From Dyella silvae (GTDB lineage: Bacteria; Pseudomonadota; Gammaproteobacteria; Xanthomonadales; Rhodanobacteraceae): DNA of 64,000 bases. The DNA is taken from contig NZ_JAPJBQ010000001.1 of assembly GCF_026421305.1 (NCBI RefSeq), forward strand, positions 852,213-916,212. The letters are read 5' to 3'. The notes beneath the pieces are model-generated. The model did no database searches. It saw nothing but the letters and a program-made list of their open reading frames with translations, and was not told where the DNA came from. Every line of letters starts with the position of its first letter. The stretch's first letter is position 1. The position numbers and the translations under genes were made by a program. This document shows, in pieces, positions 26,908-35,686 of the stretch.

Positions 26908-27723
26908 TTAGAACATGGTCCGCTCGATTCCGAAGCGGTCAAAGATCTTGCTCGCGATCTCCTCGATCGACACGTGCGTGGTGTTGAGATTCGGAATCCC
27001 TTCCCGGCGCATCAGCTTGTCGGCCTGCGCCAGCTCCCAGCGGCACTGCTCCAGCGTTGCGTAACGGCTACCGGCGCGCCGCTGTTCGCGGATCTGCGCC
27101 AGGCGCTGAGGATCGATGGTGAGACCAAACAGACGATCCTTATACGGTCGCAGGCGCGCCGGCAGTTCCAGCTTATCCAGGTCGTCATCGGTCAGGGGGT
27201 AATTGGCGGCGCTGACCCCGTAATGCAAGGCCATATACAAACAGGTCGGCGTCTTACCCGAGCGGGACACGCCCACCAGAATCAGGTCGGCCTGCGCGTA
27301 ATCCACGTCGATGCCATCATCATGCGAGAGCGCATAATTGGTGGCATTGATGCGCGCCTCGTACTTGTCGAAGTCCACCAGACCGTGCGAGCGGTTGACC
27401 GCTCCAGAACGCTTGGCCCCCAGCTCATCCTCCAGCGGCCCGATGAAGGGCGCAAACACGTCCAGCATCAGTGCGCCACTTTCGGCGACAATCTCGCACA
27501 AGTCTCGCGAGGCCATGGTATTGACCACGATGGGACGCTGCCCGGTTTGCGCATAACGGGTCTTGATGCGCAGCGCTGCGGCCTCCGCTTTGTGGGAGTC
27601 GTCGATGAAGGGCAGACGGTGCTTTTCGAACTGCACCCCTTCAAACTGCGCCAGAATGCTGTTTCCGATCGTCTCGGCCGTAATACCAGTGGAATCGGAG
27701 ATATAGAAAACCGTTCGCTGCAT
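26908..27723 (-). CDS. ppsR: Phosphoenolpyruvate synthase regulatory protein (bifunctional kinase/pyrophosphorylase)
   Basis: PpsR phosphorylates PEP synthase on a threonine using ADP to inactivate it, and removes that phosphate with inorganic phosphate to restore activity. The 271-residue protein starts MQRTVFYISDSTGITAET and contains the P-loop GVSRSGKT (151-158), both hallmarks of the DUF299 family. The ATG at 27723 is where conservation begins; a longer open frame upstream is non-conserved. It is divergent from its target ppsA, separated by 237 bases, the usual arrangement. Confidence 0.95.
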   Translation of the reverse strand: MQRTVFYISDSTGITAETIGNSILAQFEGVQFEKHRLPFIDDSHKAEAAALRIKTRYAQTGQRPIVVNTMASRDLCEIVAESGALMLDVFAPFIGPLEDELGAKRSGAVNRSHGLVDFDKYEARINATNYALSHDDGIDVDYAQADLILVGVSRSGKTPTCLYMALHYGVSAANYPLTDDDLDKLELPARLRPYKDRLFGLTIDPQRLAQIREQRRAGSRYATLEQCRWELAQADKLMRREGIPNLNTTHVSIEEIASKIFDRFGIERTMF

Positions 27724-27948
27724 GAGTAACCCGAAGTCCCTGACTGTTCCTGCCCACCACCTTAGCGCAACGTCAAAAGCCTGTCTTTGCTTGACTCTCG
27801 GCTGACTGGTATGCAGTTGGCGCTGGTTTTGGCGTAAATGGTCTTCTTGTGCTCCGCACCATCGGCAGCGGACAATACCAGTTCTTTGTAACCCGGTTTC
27901 CCCAATCAACCGGGGGCAAGCCCACTTCCAAACCTATAAAGAGCTCTT

Positions 27949-27954
27949 GAGGAG
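27949..27954 (+). promoter_or_regulatory. Ribosome-binding site supporting the ppsA TTG start
   Basis: GAGGAG ends 6 bases before the TTG at 27961. This strong site supports the non-ATG start and full-length N-terminus of PEP synthase. Confidence 0.8.
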
Positions 27955-27960
27955 ACTCCC

Positions 27961-30336
27961 TTGAACGATCTGGTGCTTTGGCTCGACACGCTGCGCATGA
28001 CCGACCTGGGCAAGGTCGGCGGCAAGAATGCGTCGCTCGGCGAGATGATCGGCAATCTCGCCAAACTCGGCGTGTCGGTGCCCGGTGGCTTTGCCACCAC
28101 CGCTGACGCGTTCCAGCAGTACCTCGACAAGAGCGGTGTGGCCAAGCGCATCCAGGCGCGTCTGGCCACGCTGGATGTGGATGACGTGGAAGCGCTGACC
28201 GCCGCCGGCAAGGAAATCCGCGAGTGGGTCACCGAAACCCCGCTGCCGGCTGATCTGGACCAGGCCATCCGCGACGGCTACGCCAAGCTTTGCAAGGACG
28301 CCGGTGCGGAGAACATCGCCGTGGCCGTGCGTTCCTCTGCGACTGCCGAAGACCTGCCCGACGCTTCGTTCGCCGGTCAGCAGGAAACCTTCCTTAACGT
28401 CGTTGGCATCGAGGACGTGCTGCACAAGGTGAAGGAAGTCTTCGCCTCGCTGTACAACGACCGTGCCATCGCCTATCGCGTGCACCAGGGCTTCAAGCAC
28501 GAAGACGTGTTCCTCTCCGCCGGCGTGCAGCTGATGGTGCGCTCGGACGTGGGCGCCTCCGGCGTGCTGTTCACCCTGGACACCGAGTCCGGTTTCCGCG
28601 ACGTCGTGTTCGTCACCGGCTCTTACGGTCTGGGCGAAATGGTCGTGCAGGGTGCCGTTAACCCCGACGAGTTCTACGTGTTCAAGCCCACGCTCAAGCA
28701 GGGCAAGCCGGCCGTGTTGCGCCGCGCTCTCGGCGCCAAGCAGCAGCGCATGGTCTATTCGAACAAGCCCGGCGAGCGCGTGAAGATTGAAGAAACACCG
28801 GCTGAGCTGCGCAACAAGTTCTGCATCACCGACGCAGACGTGGAGGAGCTGTCCAGGCAGGCACTGATCATCGAGCAGCACTATGGCCGCCCGATGGACG
28901 TCGAGTGGGCGAAGGACGGCAACACCGGCAAGCTCTACATCGTGCAGGCCCGTCCGGAAACGGTGAAGTCGCGCGCGCATGCCACCCAGCTCGAGCGCTT
29001 CCACCTCAGCGAAAAGGGCAAGGTGCTGACCGAAGGCCGCGCCATCGGCCAGAAGATCGGCGCTGGCAAAGCCCGCGTGATCCGCTCGCTGGCGGATATG
29101 AACAAGGTGCAGCCGGGCGATGTGCTGGTTGCCGACATGACCGATCCCGATTGGGAGCCGGTGATGAAGCGTGCGGCCGCCATCGTGACCAATCGCGGTG
29201 GCCGTACCTGCCATGCCGCGATCATCGCCCGTGAGCTGGGCGTGCCGGCCGTGGTCGGCACCGGCAACGGCCTGGATATGATTCCCGATGGCGCCGAAGT
29301 CACTGTGTCGTGCGCCGAAGGCGATACCGGCATGATCTATCAGGGCGCGCTGAAGTTCGAGCGCGTGACCGCGGACCTGGGCGACATGCCCGAGGCCCCG
29401 CTGAAGATCATGATGAACGTGGCCAACCCGGAACGCGCCTTCGACTTCGGCATGTTGCCGAACGCAGGCATCGGCCTGGCCCGCCTGGAAATGATCATCG
29501 CCAGCCACATTGGCGTGCATCCGAAGGCGCTGCTGGAATATGCCAAGCAGGACGCTGAAACCAAGAAGAAGATCGACGAGCGCATGGCCGGCTATGCCGA
29601 TCCGGTGTCGTTCTACGTCGATCGCCTCGCCGAAGGCATCGCCACGATCGCCGCATCGGTGTACCCGAAGCCGGTAATCGTGCGCCTGTCGGACTTCAAG
29701 TCCAACGAGTACGCCGGCCTCATCGGCGGTTCGCGTTACGAGCCGCATGAAGAGAATCCGATGATCGGCTATCGCGGCGCCAGCCGTTACGTCGATCCGG
29801 GTTTCGCCGAGTCGTTCGCCCTCGAGTGCAAGGCGGTCAAGCGCGTGCGCGAAGTGATGGGCCTGGACAACGTGTGGGTGATGATTCCGTTCGTGCGTAC
29901 GCTGGACGAAGGCCGCAAGGTCATCGGCGTGCTCGGCAAGAACGGCCTCAAGCAGGGCGAGCATGGCCTCAAGGTCATCATGATGTGCGAAGTGCCGTCC
30001 AATGCCCTGCTCGCTGCTGAGTTCCTGGAGATTTTCGACGGTTTCTCCATCGGCTCCAACGACCTCACTCAGCTCACGCTGGGCCTGGATCGCGACTCCA
30101 GCATCGTGGCCAACCTGTTCGATGAGCGCGACCCGGCAGTGAAGAAGCTGCTGGCCATGGCCATCCACACCGCTCGCGAAAAGGGCAAGTACGTGGGTAT
30201 CTGCGGCCAGGGCCCGTCCGACCATCCGGACCTCGCTGAGTGGCTGATGGATCAGGGTATCGAGTCCGTGTCCCTCAACCCGGACACGGTGGTGGATACC
30301 TGGCTGCGTCTGGCCAAGAAAAAGAAAGCCGCCTAA
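27961..30336 (+). CDS. ppsA: Phosphoenolpyruvate synthase
   Basis: PpsA converts pyruvate and ATP to phosphoenolpyruvate, AMP and phosphate for gluconeogenesis. The 791-residue protein has the N-terminal ATP-binding domain ([20 protein letters not shown]), the swivelling domain with phosphohistidine H418 in the [14 protein letters not shown] motif, and the C-terminal TIM barrel with catalytic C748 in the [11 protein letters not shown] motif. The target Thr next to H418 (T416) is the expected site of PpsR control. Translation starts at a TTG with a strong GAGGAG site 6 bases upstream. It ends in a clear terminator. Confidence 0.97.
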   Translation: MNDLVLWLDTLRMTDLGKVGGKNASLGEMIGNLAKLGVSVPGGFATTADAFQQYLDKSGVAKRIQARLATLDVDDVEALTAAGKEIREWVTETPLPADLDQAIRDGYAKLCKDAGAENIAVAVRSSATAEDLPDASFAGQQETFLNVVGIEDVLHKVKEVFASLYNDRAIAYRVHQGFKHEDVFLSAGVQLMVRSDVGASGVLFTLDTESGFRDVVFVTGSYGLGEMVVQGAVNPDEFYVFKPTLKQGKPAVLRRALGAKQQRMVYSNKPGERVKIEETPAELRNKFCITDADVEELSRQALIIEQHYGRPMDVEWAKDGNTGKLYIVQARPETVKSRAHATQLERFHLSEKGKVLTEGRAIGQKIGAGKARVIRSLADMNKVQPGDVLVADMTDPDWEPVMKRAAAIVTNRGGRTCHAAIIARELGVPAVVGTGNGLDMIPDGAEVTVSCAEGDTGMIYQGALKFERVTADLGDMPEAPLKIMMNVANPERAFDFGMLPNAGIGLARLEMIIASHIGVHPKALLEYAKQDAETKKKIDERMAGYADPVSFYVDRLAEGIATIAASVYPKPVIVRLSDFKSNEYAGLIGGSRYEPHEENPMIGYRGASRYVDPGFAESFALECKAVKRVREVMGLDNVWVMIPFVRTLDEGRKVIGVLGKNGLKQGEHGLKVIMMCEVPSNALLAAEFLEIFDGFSIGSNDLTQLTLGLDRDSSIVANLFDERDPAVKKLLAMAIHTAREKGKYVGICGQGPSDHPDLAEWLMDQGIESVSLNPDTVVDTWLRLAKKKKAA

Positions 30337-30354
30337 ACGTCAGGCGTCGATCGA

Positions 30355-30381
30355 GGGGCGGTGGCAACACCGCCCCTTTTT
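30355..30381 (+). terminator. Rho-independent terminator of ppsA
   Basis: A 9-bp perfect stem (30355-30363 with 30368-30376), GCAA tetraloop and five T residues lie 19 bases after the ppsA stop. Confidence 0.93.
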
Positions 30382-30394
30382 CGTGCCCGTAGGG

Positions 30395-30820
30395 TCAGGG
30401 CGAACACGGTCGTCCACCCGCGTCGAACGTGCTGTCGTCGCTCCGTATAAGCCCCTGCCTGACCGTCAGAAAGGTGGATATCGACAAGACCAGTGGAGAG
30501 CTACTCTGCCCGCTCTTCGCGACGAAGCGCACCGCTACGTGATCACCTTGCACGACCATCTGCGCTATCTCGTCATGGATGTCGGGAAACGCCGCGAACA
30601 ACGCGCGATAAGTCCGCTTGACCTCCTCACGCCCCACGCGAGGTGCGCAGAAATCCGATGAACTCAACAAGGCGTCGTCGGCATAGAGCTCCGCCATGGC
30701 CACGGCATCGTGGCGGTTAAAGGCATCGAACATCGCCCGCACCACCGCCTCCGGCGCGGGATCCGCAGTCACCGGGGCGGCCGGTACGGCCATCAGAAAC
30801 ACCAGGCTTTTCAGGTTCAC
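30395..30820 (-). CDS. Exported SnoaL/NTF2-like protein
   Basis: This 141-residue protein has a predicted signal peptide (about 1-20, MNLKSLVFLMAVPAAPVTA) and a SnoaL-like NTF2 fold (about 24-130) with AMFDAFNRHDAVAMAELYADDALL and VAVRFVAK. The family binds small ligands and includes enzymes and non-enzymes, so no reaction is assigned. I chose a GTG start at 30820 because an AAGGAG site lies 6 bases upstream and the signal peptide then begins correctly. A longer frame from 30886 is less likely. The gene converges with ppsA and diverges from the second signal peptidase gene. Confidence 0.75.
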   Translation of the reverse strand: MNLKSLVFLMAVPAAPVTADPAPEAVVRAMFDAFNRHDAVAMAELYADDALLSSSDFCAPRVGREEVKRTYRALFAAFPDIHDEIAQMVVQGDHVAVRFVAKSGQSSSPLVLSISTFLTVRQGLIRSDDSTFDAGGRPCSP

Positions 30821-30964
30821 GCGGATCTCCTTGCGCTTAGGCCAAGATCGCCAGCCTCGCGCGACAAGACTCGCGGCGCGTGTCATGCCTTGCTCATTTC
30901 TCGCCCCGGAACCTTTACCGAGAGGCAGGGTCCACTCAATTCAACGTGCCAACGGAGAGCGCCC

Positions 30965-31639
30965 ATGCGATGGCTGACAGAGTCCCTAGCGAAGAACAAA
31001 GGCTTTCTCACCTTCATGCTTTGCATGTTCATGTTCCGCAGCGCCATCGCGGACTGGAACGTGGTGCCCACCGGGTCCATGCAACCCACCATCCAGATCG
31101 GCGACCGCATCCTGGTCGACAAAGCGGCATACGACGTGCGCGTGCCCTTCACGCACGTCTCCCTGCATCATGTCGCCGACCCGAAGCGGGGCGACATTGT
31201 CGTCCTGGATTCCAGTGCTGCTGGCGAGCGGCTAGTGAAGCGTGTCATTGGCATACCCGGCGATCGGGTGGCGCTCGTACAGAATCACCTCACCATCAAC
31301 GGCGTGGCCGCCGACTACCAGCCGATCGCTGTGCAAGGCATCCAGGATGATCGCGAGGATCCTGCGCTATACGCCGTGGAGCGCGTGGGAGCCACGCATC
31401 ACGCCGTGCGCTGGTCCATCGCCCAACAAGGCCACACCAGCGACTTTGGCCCGGTCACCATACCGCCCGGCCAATATCTGCTGCTTGGAGACAACCGCGA
31501 CAACAGCGCCGACTCTCGTTATTTCGGCTTCTTTCCGCGCAACGAGATCATGGGGCGCGCGACTCGCGTTGCCGTGTCGCTGAACCCCGCCAACCACTAT
31601 CTGCCCCGCAGTGGGCGCTGGGGCGCGGCCTTGCAGTAA
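30965..31639 (+). CDS. Second signal peptidase I family protein
   Basis: This 224-residue S26 peptidase has a single N-terminal membrane segment (about 13-30), catalytic S38 in the VPTGSMQPT box, catalytic K92 in the RLVKRVIGIPGDRV box, and the GDNRDNSADSRYFGF box. It is therefore a complete type I signal peptidase, shorter than LepB at 9012 and lacking its first membrane segment and large periplasmic insertion. The ATG at 30965 has a GGAGAG site 6 bases upstream. It may process a subset of exported proteins. No obvious substrate gene is adjacent. Confidence 0.93.
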   Translation: MRWLTESLAKNKGFLTFMLCMFMFRSAIADWNVVPTGSMQPTIQIGDRILVDKAAYDVRVPFTHVSLHHVADPKRGDIVVLDSSAAGERLVKRVIGIPGDRVALVQNHLTINGVAADYQPIAVQGIQDDREDPALYAVERVGATHHAVRWSIAQQGHTSDFGPVTIPPGQYLLLGDNRDNSADSRYFGFFPRNEIMGRATRVAVSLNPANHYLPRSGRWGAALQ

Positions 31640-31654
31640 TTACCCCCTACCCCA

Positions 31655-31683
31655 TTGCCACGCCCTTGCCCGGTGCGTACAAT
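31655..31683 (+). promoter_or_regulatory. Promoter of tRNA-Ser
   Basis: TTGCCA (31655-31660) and TACAAT (31678-31683) are spaced by 17 bases, and the tRNA begins 32 bases downstream. This is a good sigma-70 match. Confidence 0.75.
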
Positions 31684-31715
31684 TGCCGGCTCGCGTGGAC
31701 CACACGCACCGCTTT

Positions 31716-31859
<144 letters not shown>

Positions 31860-31971
31860 TGTGGACGAACCCACTTGGTTCGACAAATTCGTCTGGAACG
31901 AATTTGGACAGCGGAAGGCTGGCCCCGTAGCGCGCGAGCGCGGAGGGGTCGGGTCCATGGATGGACCCGAC

Positions 31972-31990
31972 AATCCCACCCTTCACGCCA
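31972..31990 (+). repeat. Imperfect direct copy of the tRNA-Ser 3' end
   Basis: These 19 bases match the last 19 bases of tRNA-Ser (31787-31805) at 16 positions, in the same orientation, and end in GCCA. Between the two copies lie 166 bases containing several hairpins: 31866-31882, 31885-31905 and a 24-bp palindrome at 31948-31971. This looks like an attachment-site scar of a small lost element. The remainder to the phosphatase start at 32100 shows nothing recognisable. Confidence 0.5.
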
Positions 31991-32099
31991 TCGCGCAGTC
32001 GAACAAAGCCCCAAACATGCTGGTTTTAATCACCCACTTTCTTTGCGCATTCCCCCCACTTCCGTCATGCTCCCACCGGCCCGCTATACCAGGTCCCCC

Positions 32100-32801
32100 A
32101 TGATCGAATTCGGACACGGAACACACGTCGGCCTGCGCCGCACGCGCAACGAAGACACCTACTACGCCGACGCCTCGCTCGGCCTCTTTCTCGTGGCCGA
32201 CGGCATGGGTGGCCACCAGCACGGCGAAGTGGCTTCAGCTCTGGTTCGCGACGCGGTAGCTGACTTGGTAACCCGCGGACACAGCCTCGTCGAAGCGGTA
32301 CGCGCTGCAGACGAGCGCCTTATCCAGCACAGCCGTGGTTTTCACGATCCGCGCCCAATGGGGACCACCATCGCCGCGCTACGCCTGCACGCAGACACCT
32401 ACGAAGTCGTTTGGGTCGGCGACAGCCGCGTCTATCTCTGGCAGAAAACGCTACGCCAGGTTAGCCACGATCATTCGCTGGTACAGGAACTGGTAGCGGC
32501 AGGCACGCTCGATCCGTCCCAGGCTGCCCGGCACCCTCAGCGCAACGTCATTACCCAGGCGCTGGGCATCACCGCAGCAGAACAACTGCACATCGGTATG
32601 GCACGCGGCCGACTGGAACCGGGCATGTGCTTCCTGCTGTGCAGTGACGGACTTACTGAAGAAGTAGACGACACGGCGATCGCCAGTATCGTCTCGCGTT
32701 ATGACTTGTCGGCCCAGGAGTGCACCGAGCATTTGCTGCTCACCGCACTGGATGCCGGCGGCAGCGATAACGTCACGGTGATGCTGGCACGTATCAACTG
32801 A
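32100..32801 (+). CDS. PP2C-family serine/threonine protein phosphatase
   Basis: This 233-residue metal-dependent phosphatase has the PP2C motifs RNEDTYY (16-22, metal Asp D19), VADGMGGHQHGEVAS (32-46, metal Asp D34), MGTTIAAL, VGDSRVYLW, LCSDGLTEEV and the C-terminal SDNVTVML. It is a stand-alone cytoplasmic enzyme of the Stp1/PrpC type, without fused domains. Such phosphatases usually oppose Hanks-type kinases or act in type VI secretion regulation, but neither partner is visible here. The ATG at 32100 is where family conservation starts; the frame continues upstream through tRNA-Ser and is spurious there. Confidence 0.93.
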   Translation: MIEFGHGTHVGLRRTRNEDTYYADASLGLFLVADGMGGHQHGEVASALVRDAVADLVTRGHSLVEAVRAADERLIQHSRGFHDPRPMGTTIAALRLHADTYEVVWVGDSRVYLWQKTLRQVSHDHSLVQELVAAGTLDPSQAARHPQRNVITQALGITAAEQLHIGMARGRLEPGMCFLLCSDGLTEEVDDTAIASIVSRYDLSAQECTEHLLLTALDAGGSDNVTVMLARIN

Positions 32802-32817
32802 TACGCCATGCGGCGGT

Positions 32818-33540
32818 TCAGTGAACCGCCGCTCCGTCGTCGCGACGCCACACACTCGTGCCACCGGCACTCTTGTCGAGCGAATCGAGACGTTGCTCAT
32901 GCGCCGCAAGCTCGTCGTCGTTGGCACGCAGCACTCGCGGACGGCGATCGAGCACGATCGGCGCCAAAGCTACCGTCGCACCCTGTTCCTGCGCTCCTTC
33001 GAATCCGAGGTCGAGCACGACCTGGCCCGAGGTCATCGAGAGATAGACTTCAGCCAGCAACTGCGAGTCGATCAGGCCACCGTGCAGGTCACGTGCTGAA
33101 TTGTCGACACCCAGGCGCTTACACAGCGCATCGAGGCTGTTGCGCTGACCGGGATAACGCTCGCGCGCCATCACCAGCGTATCGAGCACGTTGCAGCGAT
33201 CTTCGATGCGCCCGTACGACTCACCCATTCGCGCCAATTCCGCGTTGAGAAAACCAACGTCGAAGGTGGCGTTATGAATGATCAGCTCGGCGCCATCGAT
33301 GAAGGCGAGAAATTCGTCGACGACGTCAGCGAAACGCGGTTTGTCGAGCAGAAATTCATCCTCAATGCCCGTGACCTGTCGCGCGCCCTCGTCGATGGCG
33401 CGATCCGGGTTGAGGTAAGTCTGGTAATGGCGGCCCGTAGGGCGGCGCTCGACCATCTCTATACAGGCGATTTCGATCAATCGATGACCCTGGCGTACTT
33501 CGAGACCGGTGGTCTCGGTATCCAGCACAATCTGCCTCAT
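32818..33540 (-). CDS. dnaQ: DNA polymerase III epsilon subunit (proofreading exonuclease)
   Basis: DnaQ is the 3'-5' proofreading exonuclease of the replicative polymerase. The 240-residue protein has ExoI DTETTG (7-12), ExoII around [14 protein letters not shown], and ExoIII with [16 protein letters not shown]. The C-terminal tail (about 185-240) should contact the polymerase alpha subunit. Its ATG overlaps the rnhA TGA by 4 bases. The rnhA-dnaQ operon is well known in proteobacteria. Confidence 0.96.
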   Translation of the reverse strand: MRQIVLDTETTGLEVRQGHRLIEIACIEMVERRPTGRHYQTYLNPDRAIDEGARQVTGIEDEFLLDKPRFADVVDEFLAFIDGAELIIHNATFDVGFLNAELARMGESYGRIEDRCNVLDTLVMARERYPGQRNSLDALCKRLGVDNSARDLHGGLIDSQLLAEVYLSMTSGQVVLDLGFEGAQEQGATVALAPIVLDRRPRVLRANDDELAAHEQRLDSLDKSAGGTSVWRRDDGAAVH

Positions 33541-33980
33541 GCTTTACTCCTGTACTGCTCGGCCTGTTCGCGGGCCGCTACATCAACACGCTCGTTCTCT
33601 ACATGGCCATTGTGGCCACGCACCCAATGCCAGCGCACCTGGTGCGCTTGCGTCGCGTTGGACAATCGCTCCCACAGATCCTGGTTCTTCACCGGTTTCT
33701 TGTCAGCGGTTTTCCAACCATTGGCACGCCACTTGGGCACCCATTGTTCGATGCCCTGCATCACGTACTTCGAATCGGTAGTCAGTGCCACTTTGCACGG
33801 ACGCGTCAGCGCCTCGAGTGCCGCAATGGCCGCCATCAGCTCCATGCGATTATTGGTGGTATCCGGCTCACCGCCTGCGACCATGCGCTCGGTCCCTTTG
33901 GCGCGCAGCAGGGCAGCCCAGCCACCCGGCCCGGGATTACCCAGGCAGGCGCCATCCGTAAAAGCTTCAACTTCAGTCAT
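33537..33980 (-). CDS. rnhA: Ribonuclease HI
   Basis: RNase HI removes RNA from RNA-DNA hybrids. The 147-residue protein has the catalytic carboxylates in [22 protein letters not shown] and TTDSKYV, the basic handle region with [10 protein letters not shown], and the [12 protein letters not shown] stretch. Length is typical. I chose the ATG at 33980 (MTEVEAF); a GTG two codons upstream at 33986 is an alternative. It is coupled to dnaQ by an ATGA overlap and follows the methyltransferase gene by 30 bases. Confidence 0.96.
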   Translation of the reverse strand: MTEVEAFTDGACLGNPGPGGWAALLRAKGTERMVAGGEPDTTNNRMELMAAIAALEALTRPCKVALTTDSKYVMQGIEQWVPKWRANGWKTADKKPVKNQDLWERLSNATQAHQVRWHWVRGHNGHVENERVDVAAREQAEQYRSKA

Positions 33981-34010
33981 TGTCACCCATCAAAAAATCA
34001 GGATTGTCTT

Positions 34011-34748
34011 TCAGGACGCCGCGTTTCGTCGCGCGCCGGGCGCCAGCCCCACGTTGACCGTCGCAGGCAAGGCTTTGGTTTTCAGTCGGATCGGCGTGGC
34101 CATGCGCCGGCGCTTGCGCGCGATCAGCAGATAACCGCCTCCAAACGCGTGCGATGCATCGAGACCCACGCGACTGCTCGGCCACCATCCGCCCACACGC
34201 TCGACACGCTCGATGTCCAGCTCCATACGCCGCACCCACCGCTCCAGGAGAATGGGTGAGTGCATCGCCGGCGCGCGCCCGCGGGTACGCCACATCATCC
34301 ATGGCAGCCACGCACTAAACGGGTGCAGGCCGGTCAGCGCAAGCACGCCGCCAGGCGCCAGCACACGGGAAACCTCTTCCAGCATATCCAGCGGCGTACG
34401 CGATACTTCGAGAGCGTGGCGCAACAGCACCAGATCAAACGCGTCGTCCCTGAACGGCAAAGGCTCGTCGGCGCGGGCCTGTACGTCCCCGCCATAACGC
34501 TCTGCCGCCATGCTCAGCTTGATCCAGTTACCCAGTAAGGGAAGTACCGGTGGCACGTCCTCTTTGGTCGCACTCACCAGCAGCGCATGCGTGCCGCTGC
34601 AGCGCTGCAGACCTGGTCCCAGCGCCACCGTCTCCTCAGCCAACAGGCTGCGCAGAGGCGCGCTGGAATAGATGTCTTGATCGCGCTGAGACATGCCCTG
34701 GCTGGCCCGGTCGTATCGATGGGGACAGTGTACTTGCAGCCCGGACAT
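34011..34748 (-). CDS. Class I SAM-dependent methyltransferase (Methyltransf_11 type)
   Basis: This protein of about 245 residues has the methyltransferase core LPFRDDAFDLVLLRHALEVS followed by MLEEVSRVLAPGGVLALTGLHP, typical of Methyltransf_11. The first glycine-rich loop is poorly conserved. Its substrate is unknown. The gene lies upstream of rnhA-dnaQ and divergent from gloB, an arrangement I recall from other gammaproteobacteria, where the neighbour is annotated only as a methyltransferase. The ATG at 34748 has an AGGA 8 bases upstream; a shorter start at 34694 (MSQRDQDIY) is possible. Confidence 0.85.
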   Translation of the reverse strand: MSGLQVHCPHRYDRASQGMSQRDQDIYSSAPLRSLLAEETVALGPGLQRCSGTHALLVSATKEDVPPVLPLLGNWIKLSMAAERYGGDVQARADEPLPFRDDAFDLVLLRHALEVSRTPLDMLEEVSRVLAPGGVLALTGLHPFSAWLPWMMWRTRGRAPAMHSPILLERWVRRMELDIERVERVGGWWPSSRVGLDASHAFGGGYLLIARKRRRMATPIRLKTKALPATVNVGLAPGARRNAAS

Positions 34749-34907
34749 AACGTGTCCTGGTTTGCAGGCAGACCGACGACGGGCCCACAAGGCTGAACAG
34801 TCCAACTGCTGATTAACGTCTCACTAACGAGTGCGCCGGCGGGGCGCTCTATAGTCCCTCCCTTCGCGCAAGCCAAGGATGCCTGCGTCAGTCGATACGA
34901 ATATCGC

Positions 34908-34913
34908 GGAGGG
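34908..34913 (+). promoter_or_regulatory. Ribosome-binding site that fixes the gloB TTG start
   Basis: GGAGGG ends 8 bases before the TTG at 34922 and overlaps the alternative GTG at 34913, which therefore cannot use it. Confidence 0.8.
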
Positions 34914-34921
34914 TGATCTCC

Positions 34922-35686
34922 TTGCACGTCGTACCGTTACCGGCGCTTGCCGACAACTACATCTGGCTGCTGCACGACGACGATGGCCAGGCCATCGTGG
35001 TCGATCCGGGCGACGCCGACCCGGTAGAAGCAGCACTGCATCAGCGGAATTTGCAGCTCCGCGCGATCCTGTTGACCCATCATCACCACGATCATATCGG
35101 TGGCGTGGATGCGCTACTGGCGCGGCATCACGTGCCGGTCATCGCTCCTCGCGACGAACGCATCGCGAAGGCGACGCAGCGTGTGGACGATGGCGACATC
35201 GTGCAAATGGAGCAACCACGCGTGCGTTTCGAAGTCTTGGCCGTACCCGGTCACACCACAACCCATATCGCTTATGCGGGCGAAGGCATCCTGCTCTGTG
35301 GCGATACGCTCTTCAGCATGGGCTGCGGCCGGCTGTTTGAAGGCACGCCCGCGCAGATGCTCGCGTCACTCGATCGCCTCGCGTCGTTGCCAGGCAACAC
35401 GCTGGTGTGCTGTGCGCACGAATACACCACCGCCAATGGGCGCTTTGCGCAAACGATCGAGCCCGCCAATCGCGCCTTGGCGGTAAGACAACAGGAAGTG
35501 GCGGCGCTACGCGCACACAACAAACCGAGCCTGCCAGTGACGCTTGCTACCGAACGGGCTACCAATCCGTTCCTGCGCACCGACAGCGACGCCGTGATCG
35601 AATGGGGCCGCCACCACGGTGCAGGCGAAGACCGTGTGGCGCGCTTCGCGGCGCTGCGGGCCAACAAGGACGTATTCAGGACATGA
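34922..35686 (+). CDS. gloB: Hydroxyacylglutathione hydrolase (glyoxalase II)
   Basis: GloB hydrolyses S-D-lactoylglutathione to D-lactate and glutathione, completing methylglyoxal detoxification. The 254-residue metallo-beta-lactamase-fold protein has the binuclear metal motif THHHHDHIGG, then the GHTTTHIAY, LLCGDTLFSMGCGR and CCAHEYT motifs, and a C-terminal glyoxalase II helical domain. The start is most likely the TTG at 34922, giving MHVVPLPALADNYIWLL as in known GloB proteins, with a strong ribosome-binding site. A GTG at 34913 would add three residues. Its stop overlaps the mltD start (ATGA). Confidence 0.96.
   Translation: MHVVPLPALADNYIWLLHDDDGQAIVVDPGDADPVEAALHQRNLQLRAILLTHHHHDHIGGVDALLARHHVPVIAPRDERIAKATQRVDDGDIVQMEQPRVRFEVLAVPGHTTTHIAYAGEGILLCGDTLFSMGCGRLFEGTPAQMLASLDRLASLPGNTLVCCAHEYTTANGRFAQTIEPANRALAVRQQEVAALRAHNKPSLPVTLATERATNPFLRTDSDAVIEWGRHHGAGEDRVARFAALRANKDVFRT

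Noticed and set aside
27934..30225. 763-codon open frame opposite ppsA
   Set aside because: Same reason: the plus strand is intact PEP synthase and the antisense composition is typical of a GC-driven shadow.
35407..35682. Upstream extension of MltD inside gloB
   Set aside because: The lipoprotein signal begins at 35683, and the extension overlaps gloB in another frame.
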